Shown: one piece after another, positions 10,501-24,102 of the stretch
Position numbering within the stretch: position 1 is the first letter of the stretch
How the letters are laid out: every line of letters begins with the position of its first letter
Source of the DNA: an endosymbiont of unidentified scaly snail isolate Monju
GTDB taxonomy: Bacteria > Pseudomonadota > Gammaproteobacteria > Chromatiales > Chromatiaceae
Direction of reading: 5' to 3'
NCBI RefSeq assembly: GCF_000801295.1
Contig: NZ_AP012978.1
Location: 1,426,001 to 1,490,000, forward strand
Length of the DNA: 64,000 bases
Notes under the pieces: generated by a model
Databases searched by the model: none
What the model saw: only the letters and a program-made list of their open reading frames with translations
What the model was told of the DNA's origin: nothing
Position numbers and translations under genes: made by a program

Positions 10501-11200
10501 GGCAGGATCTCGGTGGACGGCGGGTGATGCTTGCGCAGATGCTCGGCGGCCTCGCGGATCTCGCGCTCACCCGAGAAGAACACCAGGATGTCGCCGCGGT
10601 CCTCGGCGGCCACCTCGTCCACCGCATCGAGCAGCCCTTGCAGGCGATCCACCCCGCCCTCCTCGGCCTCGGGCGGCGGCCGGCAGCGGACATCGACCGG
10701 GTAGGTGCGGCCCGAGACCTCGATCACCGGGACATCATCGAAGTGCCGCGCAAAACGCTGCGGGTCGATGGTGGCCGAGGTGACGATCAGCTTCAGGTCC
10801 GGGCGCTTCGGCAACAATTGCTTGAGGTAGCCCAGCAGGAAATCGATGTTCAGGCTGCGCTCGTGCGCCTCGTCGATGATGAGGGTGTCGTACTCGTTCA
10901 GCCAGCGGTCGCCCTGGATCTCGGCCAGCAGCATGCCGTCGGTGAGCAATTTGATATGGGTGTTGTCCTGCACCCGGTCGGCAAAGCGCACCTTGTAGCC
11001 CACCGCCTCGCCCAGCGGGCGTTCCAGCTCCTCGCTGATGCGCGCGGCCAGGCTGCGCGCGGCGATGCGCCGCGGCTGGGTATGGCCGATGCGCCCGGCC
11101 ACCCCACGCCCCAGCGACAGGCAGATCTTGGGCAGCTGGGTGGACTTGCCCGAGCCGGTCTCGCCACAGAGGATCACCACCTGGTGCTCGGCGATGGCCT
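7554..11200 (-). pseudogene. hrpA: hrpA, 3' part (ATP-dependent RNA helicase), separated by an IS
   Basis: Carries almost all of a DEAH-box RNA helicase of the HrpA type: Walker A (GETGSGKSTQ), DEAH box (IIDEAHERS), SAT motif (VTSATID), the helicase C domain, the OB-fold region and the long HrpA-specific C-terminus. The first 80 or so residues lie beyond the inserted IS (12737-12500). Removing the IS and one copy of the CCT target duplication restores RLEEIREAIAEHQVVILCGETG in a single frame of 1293 residues, close to the usual 1300. An open frame runs from inside the IS into this part, so a shortened helicase could still be made if a start is supplied. Confidence 0.92.
11198..11200. repeat. 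target-site duplication (CCT), left copy
   Basis: CCT immediately before the IS start at 11201; the partner is CCT at 12500-12502. A 3-base duplication is normal for IS3-family transposition. Confidence 0.85.
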
Positions 11201-11239
11201 TGAACCGCCCCGGATATTCCGGAGACTGTTTTGTTTGAG

Positions 11240-12448
<1,209 letters not shown>

Positions 12449-12499
12449 AGACTCTATCCTCTCAAGAAATGGAGTCTCCGGGAAACCCGGGGCGGTTCA

Positions 12500-12502
12500 C
12501 CT
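12500..12502. repeat. target-site duplication (CCT), right copy
   Basis: CCT directly after the IS end at 12499, matching 11198-11200. Confidence 0.85.
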
Positions 12503-12737
12503 CGCGGATCTCCTCGAGCCGCTCGACCACCGGCAGTTCTTCGGGAAAGCGCGGCTGCGGCAGGGCCTCGGCACGCTGCGCGAACAGGGCACGCGAGCGC
12601 GCCAGGCGTTGCTCGAAACGCGCCCGCAGATCCGCCGCCTCGGGATCGCGCGCCAGCGCCTGTGCCATGCGCCGCAGGGCGTGGCGATCGCGGATCAGGC
12701 AGTCGTCGAAGAAGCGCGGCAGGGAGTCGGCGTTCAA
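12500..12737 (-). pseudogene. hrpA: hrpA, 5' part
   Basis: Encodes the N-terminal region of HrpA (LPRFFDDCLIRDRHALRRM... to FPEELPVVERLEEIRE), which precedes the helicase motor. The frame then runs into the IS and ends soon after. The start is taken as TTG 12737; a stop lies shortly upstream and no ATG is available in frame, which makes this start the best choice. Together with 7554-11200 it forms one helicase gene. Confidence 0.85.
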
Positions 12738-12844
12738 GGCGAGCGGGTCGGCAGATCGGGAAAGGGGCGTATGTTAGCAGAGCAGCAGCCACCGGAAACG
12801 GCGCGACAAGGCCGGTATTGCGTCACCTTGTTCGGTGGAAAGGT

Positions 12845-13267
12845 CTATGGGTCTGCGTCTATCGATTGGCCAGATTTACTTTCATTGAGATATGCAAACT
12901 TGCTGTGACCATATCTGATCACCAGCACCGTTACTGCTATCAGCAGAATTGCACTGCCTATACCCAGTATTCTCCAGGTATCCAGATTCTTCATATCCAG
13001 AATCAGATATCTTGCCAGAGCCACGATGGCAATATAGAGAGGCATTCTCACGGGCAGCTTTCCTGATTCCAGATACACTGCAACCATTGCCAACACCTCA
13101 AGGTAAATGAACATCAACAAGAGATCGGCCAGCGACACCCTGCCAACCTCCAGCATGGAGGATACTTCAAACCCAAAGGCAATCAATGTTGATATCGAAA
13201 CTATTCCCAGGCCGACGCTTTCTATCGAACGAAGCAACCTTGTGCTTTTTTCTTTTACATCTTTCAA
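12845..13267 (-). CDS. psiE: PsiE-family phosphate-starvation-inducible membrane protein
   Basis: A 140-residue polytopic membrane protein of the PsiE family, function unknown. The family core is clear: LLLMFIYLEVLAMVAVYLES followed by KLPVRMPLYIAIVALARYLI. Four hydrophobic segments are visible. I chose TTG 13267 because AGAGG lies 10 bases upstream and the length then matches E. coli PsiE (136 residues); an ATG at 13348 would add an unlikely Cys-containing leader. Base composition is visibly more AT-rich than in the neighbours, suggesting recent transfer. Confidence 0.82.
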   Translation of the reverse strand: MKDVKEKSTRLLRSIESVGLGIVSISTLIAFGFEVSSMLEVGRVSLADLLLMFIYLEVLAMVAVYLESGKLPVRMPLYIAIVALARYLILDMKNLDTWRILGIGSAILLIAVTVLVIRYGHSKFAYLNESKSGQSIDADP

Positions 13268-13662
13268 GATAAAGATACCTCTACAATGCAAAGCCAACGT
13301 CTCGCGCAATCTGCAACCAGCTGCATGGCAGCCGAAAGTGAACGACACTCTTCGGCGCCCGAATCGGCACTAGTGTCAGCACCCTGCCCAGAAGGTTATG
13401 GCTCCTGCCTGCCATGATGGAAACAAAGATAAGCCAGCCCGATCCAAATATCGAGCACCAAGGAACCCCTGAACAAGTCCACATTCTCCCCCATGATATG
13501 GGGGAGGTTGGGGGGGGACCTGACGGACAAGGAGTTATGCCTCCTCCGGACCTCCCCAGCAAGCAGGGGAGGAACTTGTCCGGAGGTTTCCCAACGCCCT
13601 CATCAAAGGCTTGCAGAAGAGGCGCGGTTCTTGCGTCCCTTGTGGTTGGTTTTTTGCCCCCC
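13268..13662. other. intergenic region with nested palindromes
   Basis: No gene seen. A block of about 110 bases contains CTCCCCCAT-GAT-ATGGGGGAG (13486-13506) and CCTCCCC-AGCAAGCA-GGGGAGG (13551-13572), with outer arms ACAAGT near 13474 and ACTTGT near 13576. It resembles the palindromes near 4442-4514 and 46335-46356. It lies between psiE and the 3' end of ispD and could act as a terminator for ispD. Confidence 0.55.
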
Positions 13663-14373
13663 TCAATGAGGCGTGATGCCGTCCTGGAGATAGAAGGCCG
13701 CCAATTCCAGGTCGCCGGGGCGGGTGATCTTGATGTTGCTGGCGAGTCCTTCGACCAGCAGGGCCGCATGTCCGGCCCATTCCATGGCACTCGCCTCGTC
13801 GGTCACGGTCACGCCGGCGGCGAGCGCGCCTTCGATGGCCTCGCGCAGGGCGCGCAGGCGGAACATCTGCGGAGTAAAGGCGTGCCAGAGGTGTTCGCGC
13901 TCGACGGTGCGGCGCACCCGATCGTCCTCGCCGCTGCGTTTCATGGTGTCGCGCACCGGCACGCCCAGCAGGCCGCCGGCCGCGTCGCTGGCCTCCACCC
14001 GTTCGATCAGGCGGCTGATCTCCTCGCGGCGCACGCAGGGACGGGCGGCATCGTGCACCAGCACCCAGTCGTCGGGGGCAGCGCGTCGTTCGAGCGCGAG
14101 CAGGGCATTGAGCACCGAGTGGACCCGCTCTGTCCCGCCGGGCACCCGCACCAGATCGGGGTGCATGGCGTATTCGGTGTCTTCCCACCAGGCGTCCTGC
14201 TCGCCCAGGGCGATGTAGAGGCCATCGATGCCGGGGTGCAGCAGCAGGCGCTCGACAGTGTGCTCGATGACGGTCCGCCCGCCCAGCGGCAGGTACTGCT
14301 TGGGGATGTCCGAGCCCATGCGCCGCCCCACCCCGGCGGCGGGGATCACGGCCCAGCGTCGTGGTTCACTCAT
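13663..14373 (-). CDS. ispD: 2-C-methyl-D-erythritol 4-phosphate cytidylyltransferase
   Basis: Catalyses CTP + methylerythritol 4-phosphate to CDP-methylerythritol, the third step of the MEP isoprenoid pathway, in the cytoplasm. The 236-residue protein has the nucleotide-binding loop PAAGVGRRMGSDIPKQYLPL at the N-terminus, VLVHDAARPC for metal and CTP binding, VPVRDTMKR, and the late TDEASAMEW and NIKITRPGDL motifs. It overlaps the end of ftsB by 8 bases, the usual ftsB-ispD arrangement. ispF, commonly next to it, is 44 kb away at 58284. Confidence 0.96.
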   Translation of the reverse strand: MSEPRRWAVIPAAGVGRRMGSDIPKQYLPLGGRTVIEHTVERLLLHPGIDGLYIALGEQDAWWEDTEYAMHPDLVRVPGGTERVHSVLNALLALERRAAPDDWVLVHDAARPCVRREEISRLIERVEASDAAGGLLGVPVRDTMKRSGEDDRVRRTVEREHLWHAFTPQMFRLRALREAIEGALAAGVTVTDEASAMEWAGHAALLVEGLASNIKITRPGDLELAAFYLQDGITPH

Positions 14374-14671
14374 GCCCTGCCCCCGCTTCCGGTTCGATCA
14401 ACTGAAAGTAGGTCTCGTCCTCGCGGATCAGGCCCAGCTCGCGCCGCGCCCGCGCCTCGATGGCATCGGCGTCCTTGCGCAGGCTCTCGACCTCGGCGCG
14501 CAGGGCGGCATTGCGCGCCCGCAACGCCTCGATACGCGCCTGCTGGTCGGCCAGCTGGTGCTCGAGCGCACGCACCTCGGCCAGGCTGCCCTCGCCCACC
14601 CAGAGGCGGTATTGCAGCATCAGGAACAGCACGGCCAACAGCGCGATCACGAGCCGGATCGGCCAGCTCAT
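14366..14671 (-). CDS. ftsB: cell division protein FtsB
   Basis: A 101-residue bitopic divisome protein that links FtsL and FtsQ at the septum. It has a short cytoplasmic start, one membrane helix (LVIALLAVLFLMLQYRLWVG) and a periplasmic coiled coil (ALEHQLADQQARIEALRARN). It sits between eno and ispD, as in many gammaproteobacteria, and overlaps ispD. A strong hairpin upstream separates it from eno. Confidence 0.93.
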   Translation of the reverse strand: MSWPIRLVIALLAVLFLMLQYRLWVGEGSLAEVRALEHQLADQQARIEALRARNAALRAEVESLRKDADAIEARARRELGLIREDETYFQLIEPEAGAGHE

Positions 14672-14700
14672 GCGTGCCCGCCTCCCTGCGCAGGACGCAC

Positions 14701-14722
14701 AAAGGCCCCCGCGGGGGCCTTT
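14701..14722. terminator. bidirectional-looking hairpin between eno and ftsB
   Basis: AAAGGCCCCCGCGGGGGCCTTT is a perfect palindrome with T-rich and A-rich ends, 31 bases after the eno stop on the minus strand. It reads as an intrinsic terminator for eno, although the T run is short. Confidence 0.75.
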
Positions 14723-14753
14723 TCGGCGGTCGTTCCGGTACCGGCGCGTCGGG

Positions 14754-16034
<1,281 letters not shown>

Positions 16035-16089
16035 CTACTCCTGAAAACCTATTGTTATTTCGATAAACCTTGCCATCCGGCAGCCAGCG

Positions 16090-18973
<2,884 letters not shown>

Positions 18974-19468
18974 ATGCGCATGATCGCGAAGACCCTGGGT
19001 GCCATGACCCTGGTCGGCACCCTTGCACTGACCCTGTCGTCCGCCCAGGCCAGTTCCTGGGGGCCCTGGGGCAACAACGGCTCCGGCTACGGCAACAGCC
19101 GTGGCAGCGGCGACTTCGTCGGCGACGGCACCGGCGAGGGCCAGGCTGAGTTCGGCATGAATTTCAAGGGCCGCGGCAACACCCGTGGCAACTTCCGGGG
19201 GACGGGAGACACCGACTGGAGCGGCAACACCTCCAGCTACGACGCCCCCTACGGGTACGGGTATCCCGGCTATGGCTATGGTTATCCGCCGCCCCCGCCA
19301 CCGGCCTACGGCACCCCCTACGGCGCTCCCTGGGGCGGACCGGGTTATCGCCCGATGATGCCCATGATGCCACCGCCCGGCTACTATCCGCCGCAACCGC
19401 CCCGGCAGCAGCCGGCACCCCAGCCACAACAGCAACAACCCCAGCCCCCGGCACCTCAGCAACGCTGA
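18974..19468 (+). CDS. sulfur-globule-protein-like secreted structural protein
   Basis: A 164-residue exported low-complexity protein. The signal peptide (TLGAMTLVGTLALTLSSAQA) ends near residue 27. The mature part begins SSWGPWGNNGSGYG, followed by a Gly/Asn/Arg region with GMNFKGRGNTRGNFRGTGDT, then a Tyr/Gly/Pro section (YGYGYPGYGYGYP) and a Gln/Pro tail. This order of Gly- and aromatic-rich segments after a signal peptide resembles the envelope proteins of periplasmic sulfur globules in purple sulfur bacteria. Similarity is compositional, so the call is tentative. A ribosome site (AGGAG) precedes the start and an intrinsic terminator follows. It lies directly upstream of fnr. Confidence 0.6.
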   Translation: MRMIAKTLGAMTLVGTLALTLSSAQASSWGPWGNNGSGYGNSRGSGDFVGDGTGEGQAEFGMNFKGRGNTRGNFRGTGDTDWSGNTSSYDAPYGYGYPGYGYGYPPPPPPAYGTPYGAPWGGPGYRPMMPMMPPPGYYPPQPPRQQPAPQPQQQQPQPPAPQQR

Positions 19469-19500
19469 GACCGCCCCGAAAAATCAATCTGGGTTAAGGA

Positions 19501-19533
19501 AAAGGCCGCCGTCCCCGGACTGCGGCCTTTTTT
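19501..19533 (+). terminator. rho-independent terminator
   Basis: AAAGGCCGC and GCGGCCTTT pair around a 12-base loop and are followed by a T run. It lies 32 bases after the sulfur-globule-like gene and before fnr. Confidence 0.88.
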
Positions 19534-19608
19534 ATGCCGAAAAAGCTGGCATATGGCTGTGGTTCACGCCAAAATCTGAAGCACGAGTCACAGCAGGATC
19601 AGCAATCC

Positions 19609-20373
19609 ATGGGCGAGAAATCCAAGGTCGTATCGATCGATGGCATCAAAGTGGCTTGCGCCAATTGCAGCCTGGCCACCCTGTGCCTGCCCTACGGGCT
19701 CGAATCGCAAGATGTCGAACGTCTGGAGAATATCGTCAAGCGTAACAAGCCCATCCAGCGCGGCCAGTTGCTGTATGGGCCGGGCGACCAGTTCCGCAGC
19801 CTGTACGTGGTCAAGACCGGCGCGGTCAAGACCTTCACTCAGACCCCGGCCGGCGACGAGCACGTCATTGGCTTCCACCTGCCTGGCGAGATCCTCGGGC
19901 TCGACGCCATCCAGGACAACCAGCACGGCTGTTTCGCCAAGGCCCTGGAGACCACCGCGGTGTGCGAGCTGCCGTTCGAGAAGCTCGAGCACCTGGCCAC
20001 CGCCATTCCCGGCCTGCAGCACCAGATGCTGCGTCTGCTCAGCCGCGAGGTGAGCGCCGAGGCCAACATGATCTCGCTGCTCAACAACAGCACCGCCGAG
20101 GAGCGCCTGGCCTCCTTCCTGCTCAGCCTGTCCGAGCGTTTCCGCCGCCGCGGCTTCTCGCCCACCGACTTCTTCCTGGCCATGTCACGGCAGGACATCG
20201 GCAGCTACCTGGGACTGGCGCTGGAGACGGTCAGCCGACTGTTCACCCGCTTCCAGGAACAGGGCGTCCTCGAGGTCGATCGCAAGCACGTGAAGATCAA
20301 GGACCTGGATCATCTCAAGCAACTGCTGCGTCACCACACGCCCTGCCACGCCTCTCTGAACCGCTCTTCTTGA
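19609..20373 (+). CDS. fnr: FNR-type oxygen-sensing transcription regulator
   Basis: A 254-residue Crp/Fnr regulator that senses oxygen through a [4Fe-4S] cluster. The ligands match E. coli FNR: CANCSLATLC gives Cys17, Cys20 and Cys26, and Cys119 in TAVCELPF corresponds to Cys122. The cyclic-nucleotide-like beta roll (RSLYVVKTGAVKTF) and the C-terminal helix-turn-helix with LALETVSRLF, including the E-x-x-S-R DNA contacts, are present. ATG 19609 has AGGAT upstream and gives the family length. An FNR box lies between this gene and ccoN. Confidence 0.95.
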   Translation: MGEKSKVVSIDGIKVACANCSLATLCLPYGLESQDVERLENIVKRNKPIQRGQLLYGPGDQFRSLYVVKTGAVKTFTQTPAGDEHVIGFHLPGEILGLDAIQDNQHGCFAKALETTAVCELPFEKLEHLATAIPGLQHQMLRLLSREVSAEANMISLLNNSTAEERLASFLLSLSERFRRRGFSPTDFFLAMSRQDIGSYLGLALETVSRLFTRFQEQGVLEVDRKHVKIKDLDHLKQLLRHHTPCHASLNRSS

Positions 20374-20429
20374 CCCACCTCAAAGGGAGCGCGACATAAA
20401 GTGTTCCCTTATATCGTGTTCAGTTCCAT

Positions 20430-20443
20430 TTGATCTGGGTCAA
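20430..20443 (+). promoter_or_regulatory. FNR box upstream of ccoN
   Basis: TTGAT-CTGG-GTCAA matches the FNR/ANR consensus TTGATnnnnATCAA except one base. It lies 87 bases before the ccoN start. Activation of cco genes by FNR-type regulators under low oxygen is well established in the family; here it is inferred from the site and the adjacent fnr. Confidence 0.8.
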
Positions 20444-20530
20444 GGACGGAATTGCCCATCGGATTAGTCTCCCGCTCAGGCGGCAATTTTGTCGCCGAAG
20501 CCCTTTTCACTTGGGAGTTGGGAGACGCAA

Positions 20531-21943
20531 ATGCAAGCAGAAACCTATAATTACAAGGTCGTGCGGCAATTTGCGATCATGACCGTCATCTGGGGCATCG
20601 TCGGGATGCTCGTCGGCGTGATCATTGCGGCACAGTTGGCCTTTCCGGACCTCACCCACGGCATCCCCTGGCTGAGTTACGGCCGGCTCCGGCCGTTGCA
20701 CACCAACGCGGTCATCTTCGCCTTCGGCGGATCGGCCCTGTTCTCCACGTCCTATTACGTGGTGCAGCGGACCTGCCAGACCCGGCTGTTCTCCGACAAG
20801 CTGGCCGCCTTCACCTTCTGGGGATGGACGGCGATCATCGTGCTGGCCGCCATCACCCTGCCGCTGGGCATCACCACCACCAAGGAATACGCCGAACTCG
20901 AATGGCCGATCGACCTGCTCATCACCGTCGTCTGGGTGAGCTACGCGATCGTGTTCTTCGGCACCATCGCCAAACGCCGGGTCAAGCACATTTACGTGGC
21001 CAACTGGTTCTACGGCGCCTTCATCCTGACCATCGCCCTGCTGCATGTGGTCAACAGCGTCGAGATCCCGGTTACCCTGACCAAGTCCTACAGCTTCTAC
21101 CCGGGCGCCGTCGATGCCATGGTGCAGTGGTGGTACGGCCACAACGCGGTGGGCTTCTTCCTCACCGCCGGCTTCCTCGGCATGATGTACTACTTCGTGC
21201 CCAAGCAGGCCGGCCGGCCGGTGTATTCCTACCGCCTCTCGGTGGTGCACTTCTGGGCGCTGATCTCCACCTACATGTGGGCCGGTCCGCACCACTTGCA
21301 CTACAGCGCCCTGCCCGACTGGACCCAGACCATGGGCATGGTCTTCTCCCTGATCCTGCTGGCACCCTCCTGGGGCGGCATGATCAACGGCATCATGACC
21401 CTCTCGGGCGCCTGGCACAAACTGCGCACCGACCCGATCCTGAAGTTCCTGATCGTGTCGCTGTCGTTCTACGGCATGTCCACCTTCGAGGGGCCGATGA
21501 TGTCGATCAAGACCGTCAACGCCCTGTCGCACTACACCGACTGGACCGTCGGCCACGTGCACTCCGGCGCCCTGGGCTGGGTGGCCATGGTGTCGATCGG
21601 TTCGCTGTATTACCTGATCCCGCGCCTGTTCGGGCGTGAGTCCATGTACAGCACCAAGCTGGTCGAACTGCACTTCTGGATCGCCACCATCGGCGTGGTG
21701 CTCTACATCGCTGCCATGTGGATCGCCGGCGTCATGCAGGGTCTGATGTGGCGCGCCGTCAACGCGGACGGCACCCTGACCTACTCCTTCATCGAGTCGG
21801 TCGAGCGGACCTATCCGTTCTACTACGTGCGCCTGCTCGGCGGCCTGCTGTTCCTCACCGGCATGCTGATCATGGCCTACAACACCTGGAAGACCGTGTC
21901 CGACGCGAAGGCCGTCGATGACACCGTCCCGGCCGCAGCCTGA
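20531..21943 (+). CDS. ccoN: cbb3-type cytochrome c oxidase subunit I
   Basis: Catalytic heme-copper subunit of the high-affinity cbb3 oxidase, reducing O2 in the inner membrane. The 470-residue protein has the usual 12 hydrophobic helices and conserved His motifs: [42 protein letters not shown], and [16 protein letters not shown] for low-spin and high-spin hemes and CuB. ATG 20531 follows GGGAGA; an earlier ATG at 20489 would add residues not typical of the family. It is the first gene of ccoNOQP. Confidence 0.97.
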   Translation: MQAETYNYKVVRQFAIMTVIWGIVGMLVGVIIAAQLAFPDLTHGIPWLSYGRLRPLHTNAVIFAFGGSALFSTSYYVVQRTCQTRLFSDKLAAFTFWGWTAIIVLAAITLPLGITTTKEYAELEWPIDLLITVVWVSYAIVFFGTIAKRRVKHIYVANWFYGAFILTIALLHVVNSVEIPVTLTKSYSFYPGAVDAMVQWWYGHNAVGFFLTAGFLGMMYYFVPKQAGRPVYSYRLSVVHFWALISTYMWAGPHHLHYSALPDWTQTMGMVFSLILLAPSWGGMINGIMTLSGAWHKLRTDPILKFLIVSLSFYGMSTFEGPMMSIKTVNALSHYTDWTVGHVHSGALGWVAMVSIGSLYYLIPRLFGRESMYSTKLVELHFWIATIGVVLYIAAMWIAGVMQGLMWRAVNADGTLTYSFIESVERTYPFYYVRLLGGLLFLTGMLIMAYNTWKTVSDAKAVDDTVPAAA

Positions 21944-21957
21944 CAGGAGGACAAGTC

Positions 21958-22584
21958 ATGTCACATGAAGTAGTCGAAAAGAATGTCGGCCTGCTGGCCA
22001 TCCTGATCCTGCTGGTGGTCAGTGTCGGCGGCCTGGTGGAGATCGTTCCGCTGTTCTTCATGAGCGACACCACCGAACCGGCGCCGGGGGTACACAAGTA
22101 CAGTACCCTGCGCCTGGAAGGCCGCGACATCTATATCCGCGAGGGCTGCCACACCTGCCACTCGCAGATGATCCGTCCCTTCCGCGCCGAGACCGAGCGC
22201 TACGGCCACTACTCCGTCGCGGGCGAGTCGGTGTACGACCACCCCTTCCTGTGGGGCTCCAAGCGCACCGGCCCGGACCTGGCCCGCGTGGGCGGTCGCT
22301 ACAGCGACGACTGGCACTATGCGCACCTCTACAACCCGCGTGACGTGGTGCCCGAGTCCAACATGCCCGCCTTCACCTGGCTGTTCGACAACAAGCTGGA
22401 CGGCAAGGACACCGCGGCCAAGATGCGTGCCCTGAACACGGTCATCGCGGCCACCTGTCCGAAGTGCGAGCTCTACACCGATGAAGAGATCGCCAACGCC
22501 CAGAAGGAAGTCGCCGGCAAGACCGAGGCAGAGGCCGTGGTGGCCTACCTGCAGGGTCTCGGCCTGGCTTCCAAGCAGTGGTAA
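21958..22584 (+). CDS. ccoO: cbb3-type cytochrome c oxidase subunit II (monoheme c)
   Basis: A 208-residue membrane-anchored monoheme cytochrome c that passes electrons to CcoN. An N-terminal membrane helix ([20 protein letters not shown]) is followed by the heme site [14 protein letters not shown]. The probable Met ligand is in [16 protein letters not shown] precedes the start 14 bases after ccoN. Confidence 0.96.
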   Translation: MSHEVVEKNVGLLAILILLVVSVGGLVEIVPLFFMSDTTEPAPGVHKYSTLRLEGRDIYIREGCHTCHSQMIRPFRAETERYGHYSVAGESVYDHPFLWGSKRTGPDLARVGGRYSDDWHYAHLYNPRDVVPESNMPAFTWLFDNKLDGKDTAAKMRALNTVIAATCPKCELYTDEEIANAQKEVAGKTEAEAVVAYLQGLGLASKQW

Positions 22585-22596
22585 GGAGGACCCGGC

Positions 22597-22809
22597 ATGT
22601 TCGACATCACGCTCAACGACATCCGGGCCTGGCATACCGCGGTGATGCTGTTTACCTTCATCGGCATCATCCTCTGGGCCTACAGCAAGAACCGTCGTCC
22701 AGCCTTCGACGAGGCTGCCAACCTGCCGTTCGCCGACGAGACCCTGCATCAGCAGTCCGTTGAAGCGCTTCAGGCAGAAGACGCATCCAACAAGGAGAAT
22801 CTGTCATGA
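22597..22809 (+). CDS. ccoQ: cbb3-type oxidase subunit CcoQ
   Basis: A 70-residue small membrane subunit that stabilises the cbb3 complex. One helix (HTAVMLFTFIGIILWAYS) is followed by a basic turn (KNRRPAFDEAANLPF) and an acidic tail. The order ccoO-ccoQ-ccoP and the size identify it. Its stop overlaps the ccoP start in ATGA. Confidence 0.92.
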   Translation: MFDITLNDIRAWHTAVMLFTFIGIILWAYSKNRRPAFDEAANLPFADETLHQQSVEALQAEDASNKENLS

Positions 22810-23711
22810 GTGCATTCTGGAGTGGATGGATCATCGTCCTCAGCGGCCTGAACATCATCGCCTGCTGGTGGCTGATCCGCTGGACCATGAAGAAGCGGGC
22901 CGGCGAATCGGCCCAGGGCGACGTCACCGGCCATGTCTGGGACGGCGATCTGCAGGAATACAACAATCCCCTGCCCCGTTGGTGGCTGTGGTTGTTCTAC
23001 GGCACCCTGGTGTTCGCTGTCATCTACCTCATCCTGTATCCCGGCATGGGCAACTGGAAGGGGATCCTCGGCTGGTCGTCCCACGGCAGCCAGTACGAGG
23101 CGGAGATGGCGCGGGTCCACGCCAAGTACGACCCCATCTACAAGCAGTACGCCGCGGTACCGGTGGCCGAGCTGGCCAGCAAGCCCGAGTACAAGGAAGC
23201 ACGCGAGATGGGCAAGCGCCTGTTCCTGACCTACTGCATGCAGTGTCACGGTTCGGACGCTGCCGGCGCACGGGGTTTCCCCAACCTTACCGACAACGAC
23301 TGGCTGCATGGCGGCAAGCCCGAGGACATCGTCAAGAGCATCACCGATGGCCGTACCAGCATCGGCATGCCCGCACATGCCCACCTGGGTGACGACAAGA
23401 TCGCCAAGCTGACCCAGTACGTGCTCAGCCTGAGCGGTCGTGCCTCCGACCAGGCCGCCGCCGAGGAAGGCAAGCAATTGTTCACCTCGGCGGGTTGTGT
23501 CGGCTGCCATGGTCTGGACGCCAAGGGCAACCAGGCCCTGGGCGCGCCCAACCTGACCGACAACATCTGGCTCTATGGCGGCAGCCCCAAGACCATCGAG
23601 AAGAGCATTCGCGAGGGTCGCAAGGGCGTCATGCCGGCGCACAAGAAGCTGCTTGGCGAGGACAAGATCCACCTTCTCGCAGTCTACGTGAAGAGCCTCT
23701 CCAACCAGTAA
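22806..23711 (+). CDS. ccoP: cbb3-type cytochrome c oxidase subunit III (diheme c)
   Basis: A 301-residue diheme cytochrome c that feeds electrons to the oxidase. The N-terminus has two membrane segments (one near 10-28, another at WWLWLFYGTLVFAVIYLIL) with the CcoP linker WDGDLQEYNNPLPRWW between them. Two heme sites follow: YCMQCHGSDAAG and GCVGCHGLDAKG, with Met ligands in IGMPAH and GVMPAH. Confidence 0.96.
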   Translation: MSAFWSGWIIVLSGLNIIACWWLIRWTMKKRAGESAQGDVTGHVWDGDLQEYNNPLPRWWLWLFYGTLVFAVIYLILYPGMGNWKGILGWSSHGSQYEAEMARVHAKYDPIYKQYAAVPVAELASKPEYKEAREMGKRLFLTYCMQCHGSDAAGARGFPNLTDNDWLHGGKPEDIVKSITDGRTSIGMPAHAHLGDDKIAKLTQYVLSLSGRASDQAAAEEGKQLFTSAGCVGCHGLDAKGNQALGAPNLTDNIWLYGGSPKTIEKSIREGRKGVMPAHKKLLGEDKIHLLAVYVKSLSNQ

Positions 23712-23727
23712 TACACTGGTAACACGT

Positions 23728-23753
23728 GCCGGGCGGAGAACTCTCCGCCCGGC
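23728..23753 (+). terminator. strong hairpin after ccoP
   Basis: GCCGGGCGGAG and CTCCGCCCGGC form an 11-bp stem around a 4-base loop. There is no T run, so it is more likely a stability element or partial attenuator separating ccoNOQP from the downstream assembly genes than a full terminator. Confidence 0.65.
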
Positions 23754-23793
23754 CCACCCGACATCCATCATCATCGACCAGGGAAGCACCGCC

Positions 23794-24102
23794 GTGGCCA
23801 CTTTGCCCGTGACCAAGACACCGACCGAGTCCATCCCGCTGGTGCAGAAGATCGTTTCCATCCTGTGGCCTTCGTTCCTCACCGCCGCGGGTGCGACGAT
23901 CCTTTTCTTCGCGGTCTTCGATCCACGCACCCTGGCCGAACTGCACCAGATCACCGGCCTTTCACGACTGGCCGGCTACACCCTGGGCTTCTTCGGTTTC
24001 TGGCTGCTGACCTCGATCAGCAGCGCCCTGACCTGTTACTTCCGCAGACCCTGTCACGAACAGGCTCCTACCAGCACCGAGGGTAACGACGTTGAGCAGT
24101 AA
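23794..24102 (+). CDS. small membrane protein between ccoP and ccoG
   Basis: A 102-residue protein with two hydrophobic segments (WPSFLTAAGATILFFAVF and LAGYTLGFFGFWLLTSISSA), ending with Cys residues at SALTCYFRRPC. Function not recognised. Its place in the cco operon, with its end overlapping the ccoG start by 11 bases, suggests a role in cbb3 assembly or maturation (inference). The start ATG 23794 or GTG nearby is not fixed by a strong ribosome site. Confidence 0.65.
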   Translation: MATLPVTKTPTESIPLVQKIVSILWPSFLTAAGATILFFAVFDPRTLAELHQITGLSRLAGYTLGFFGFWLLTSISSALTCYFRRPCHEQAPTSTEGNDVEQ

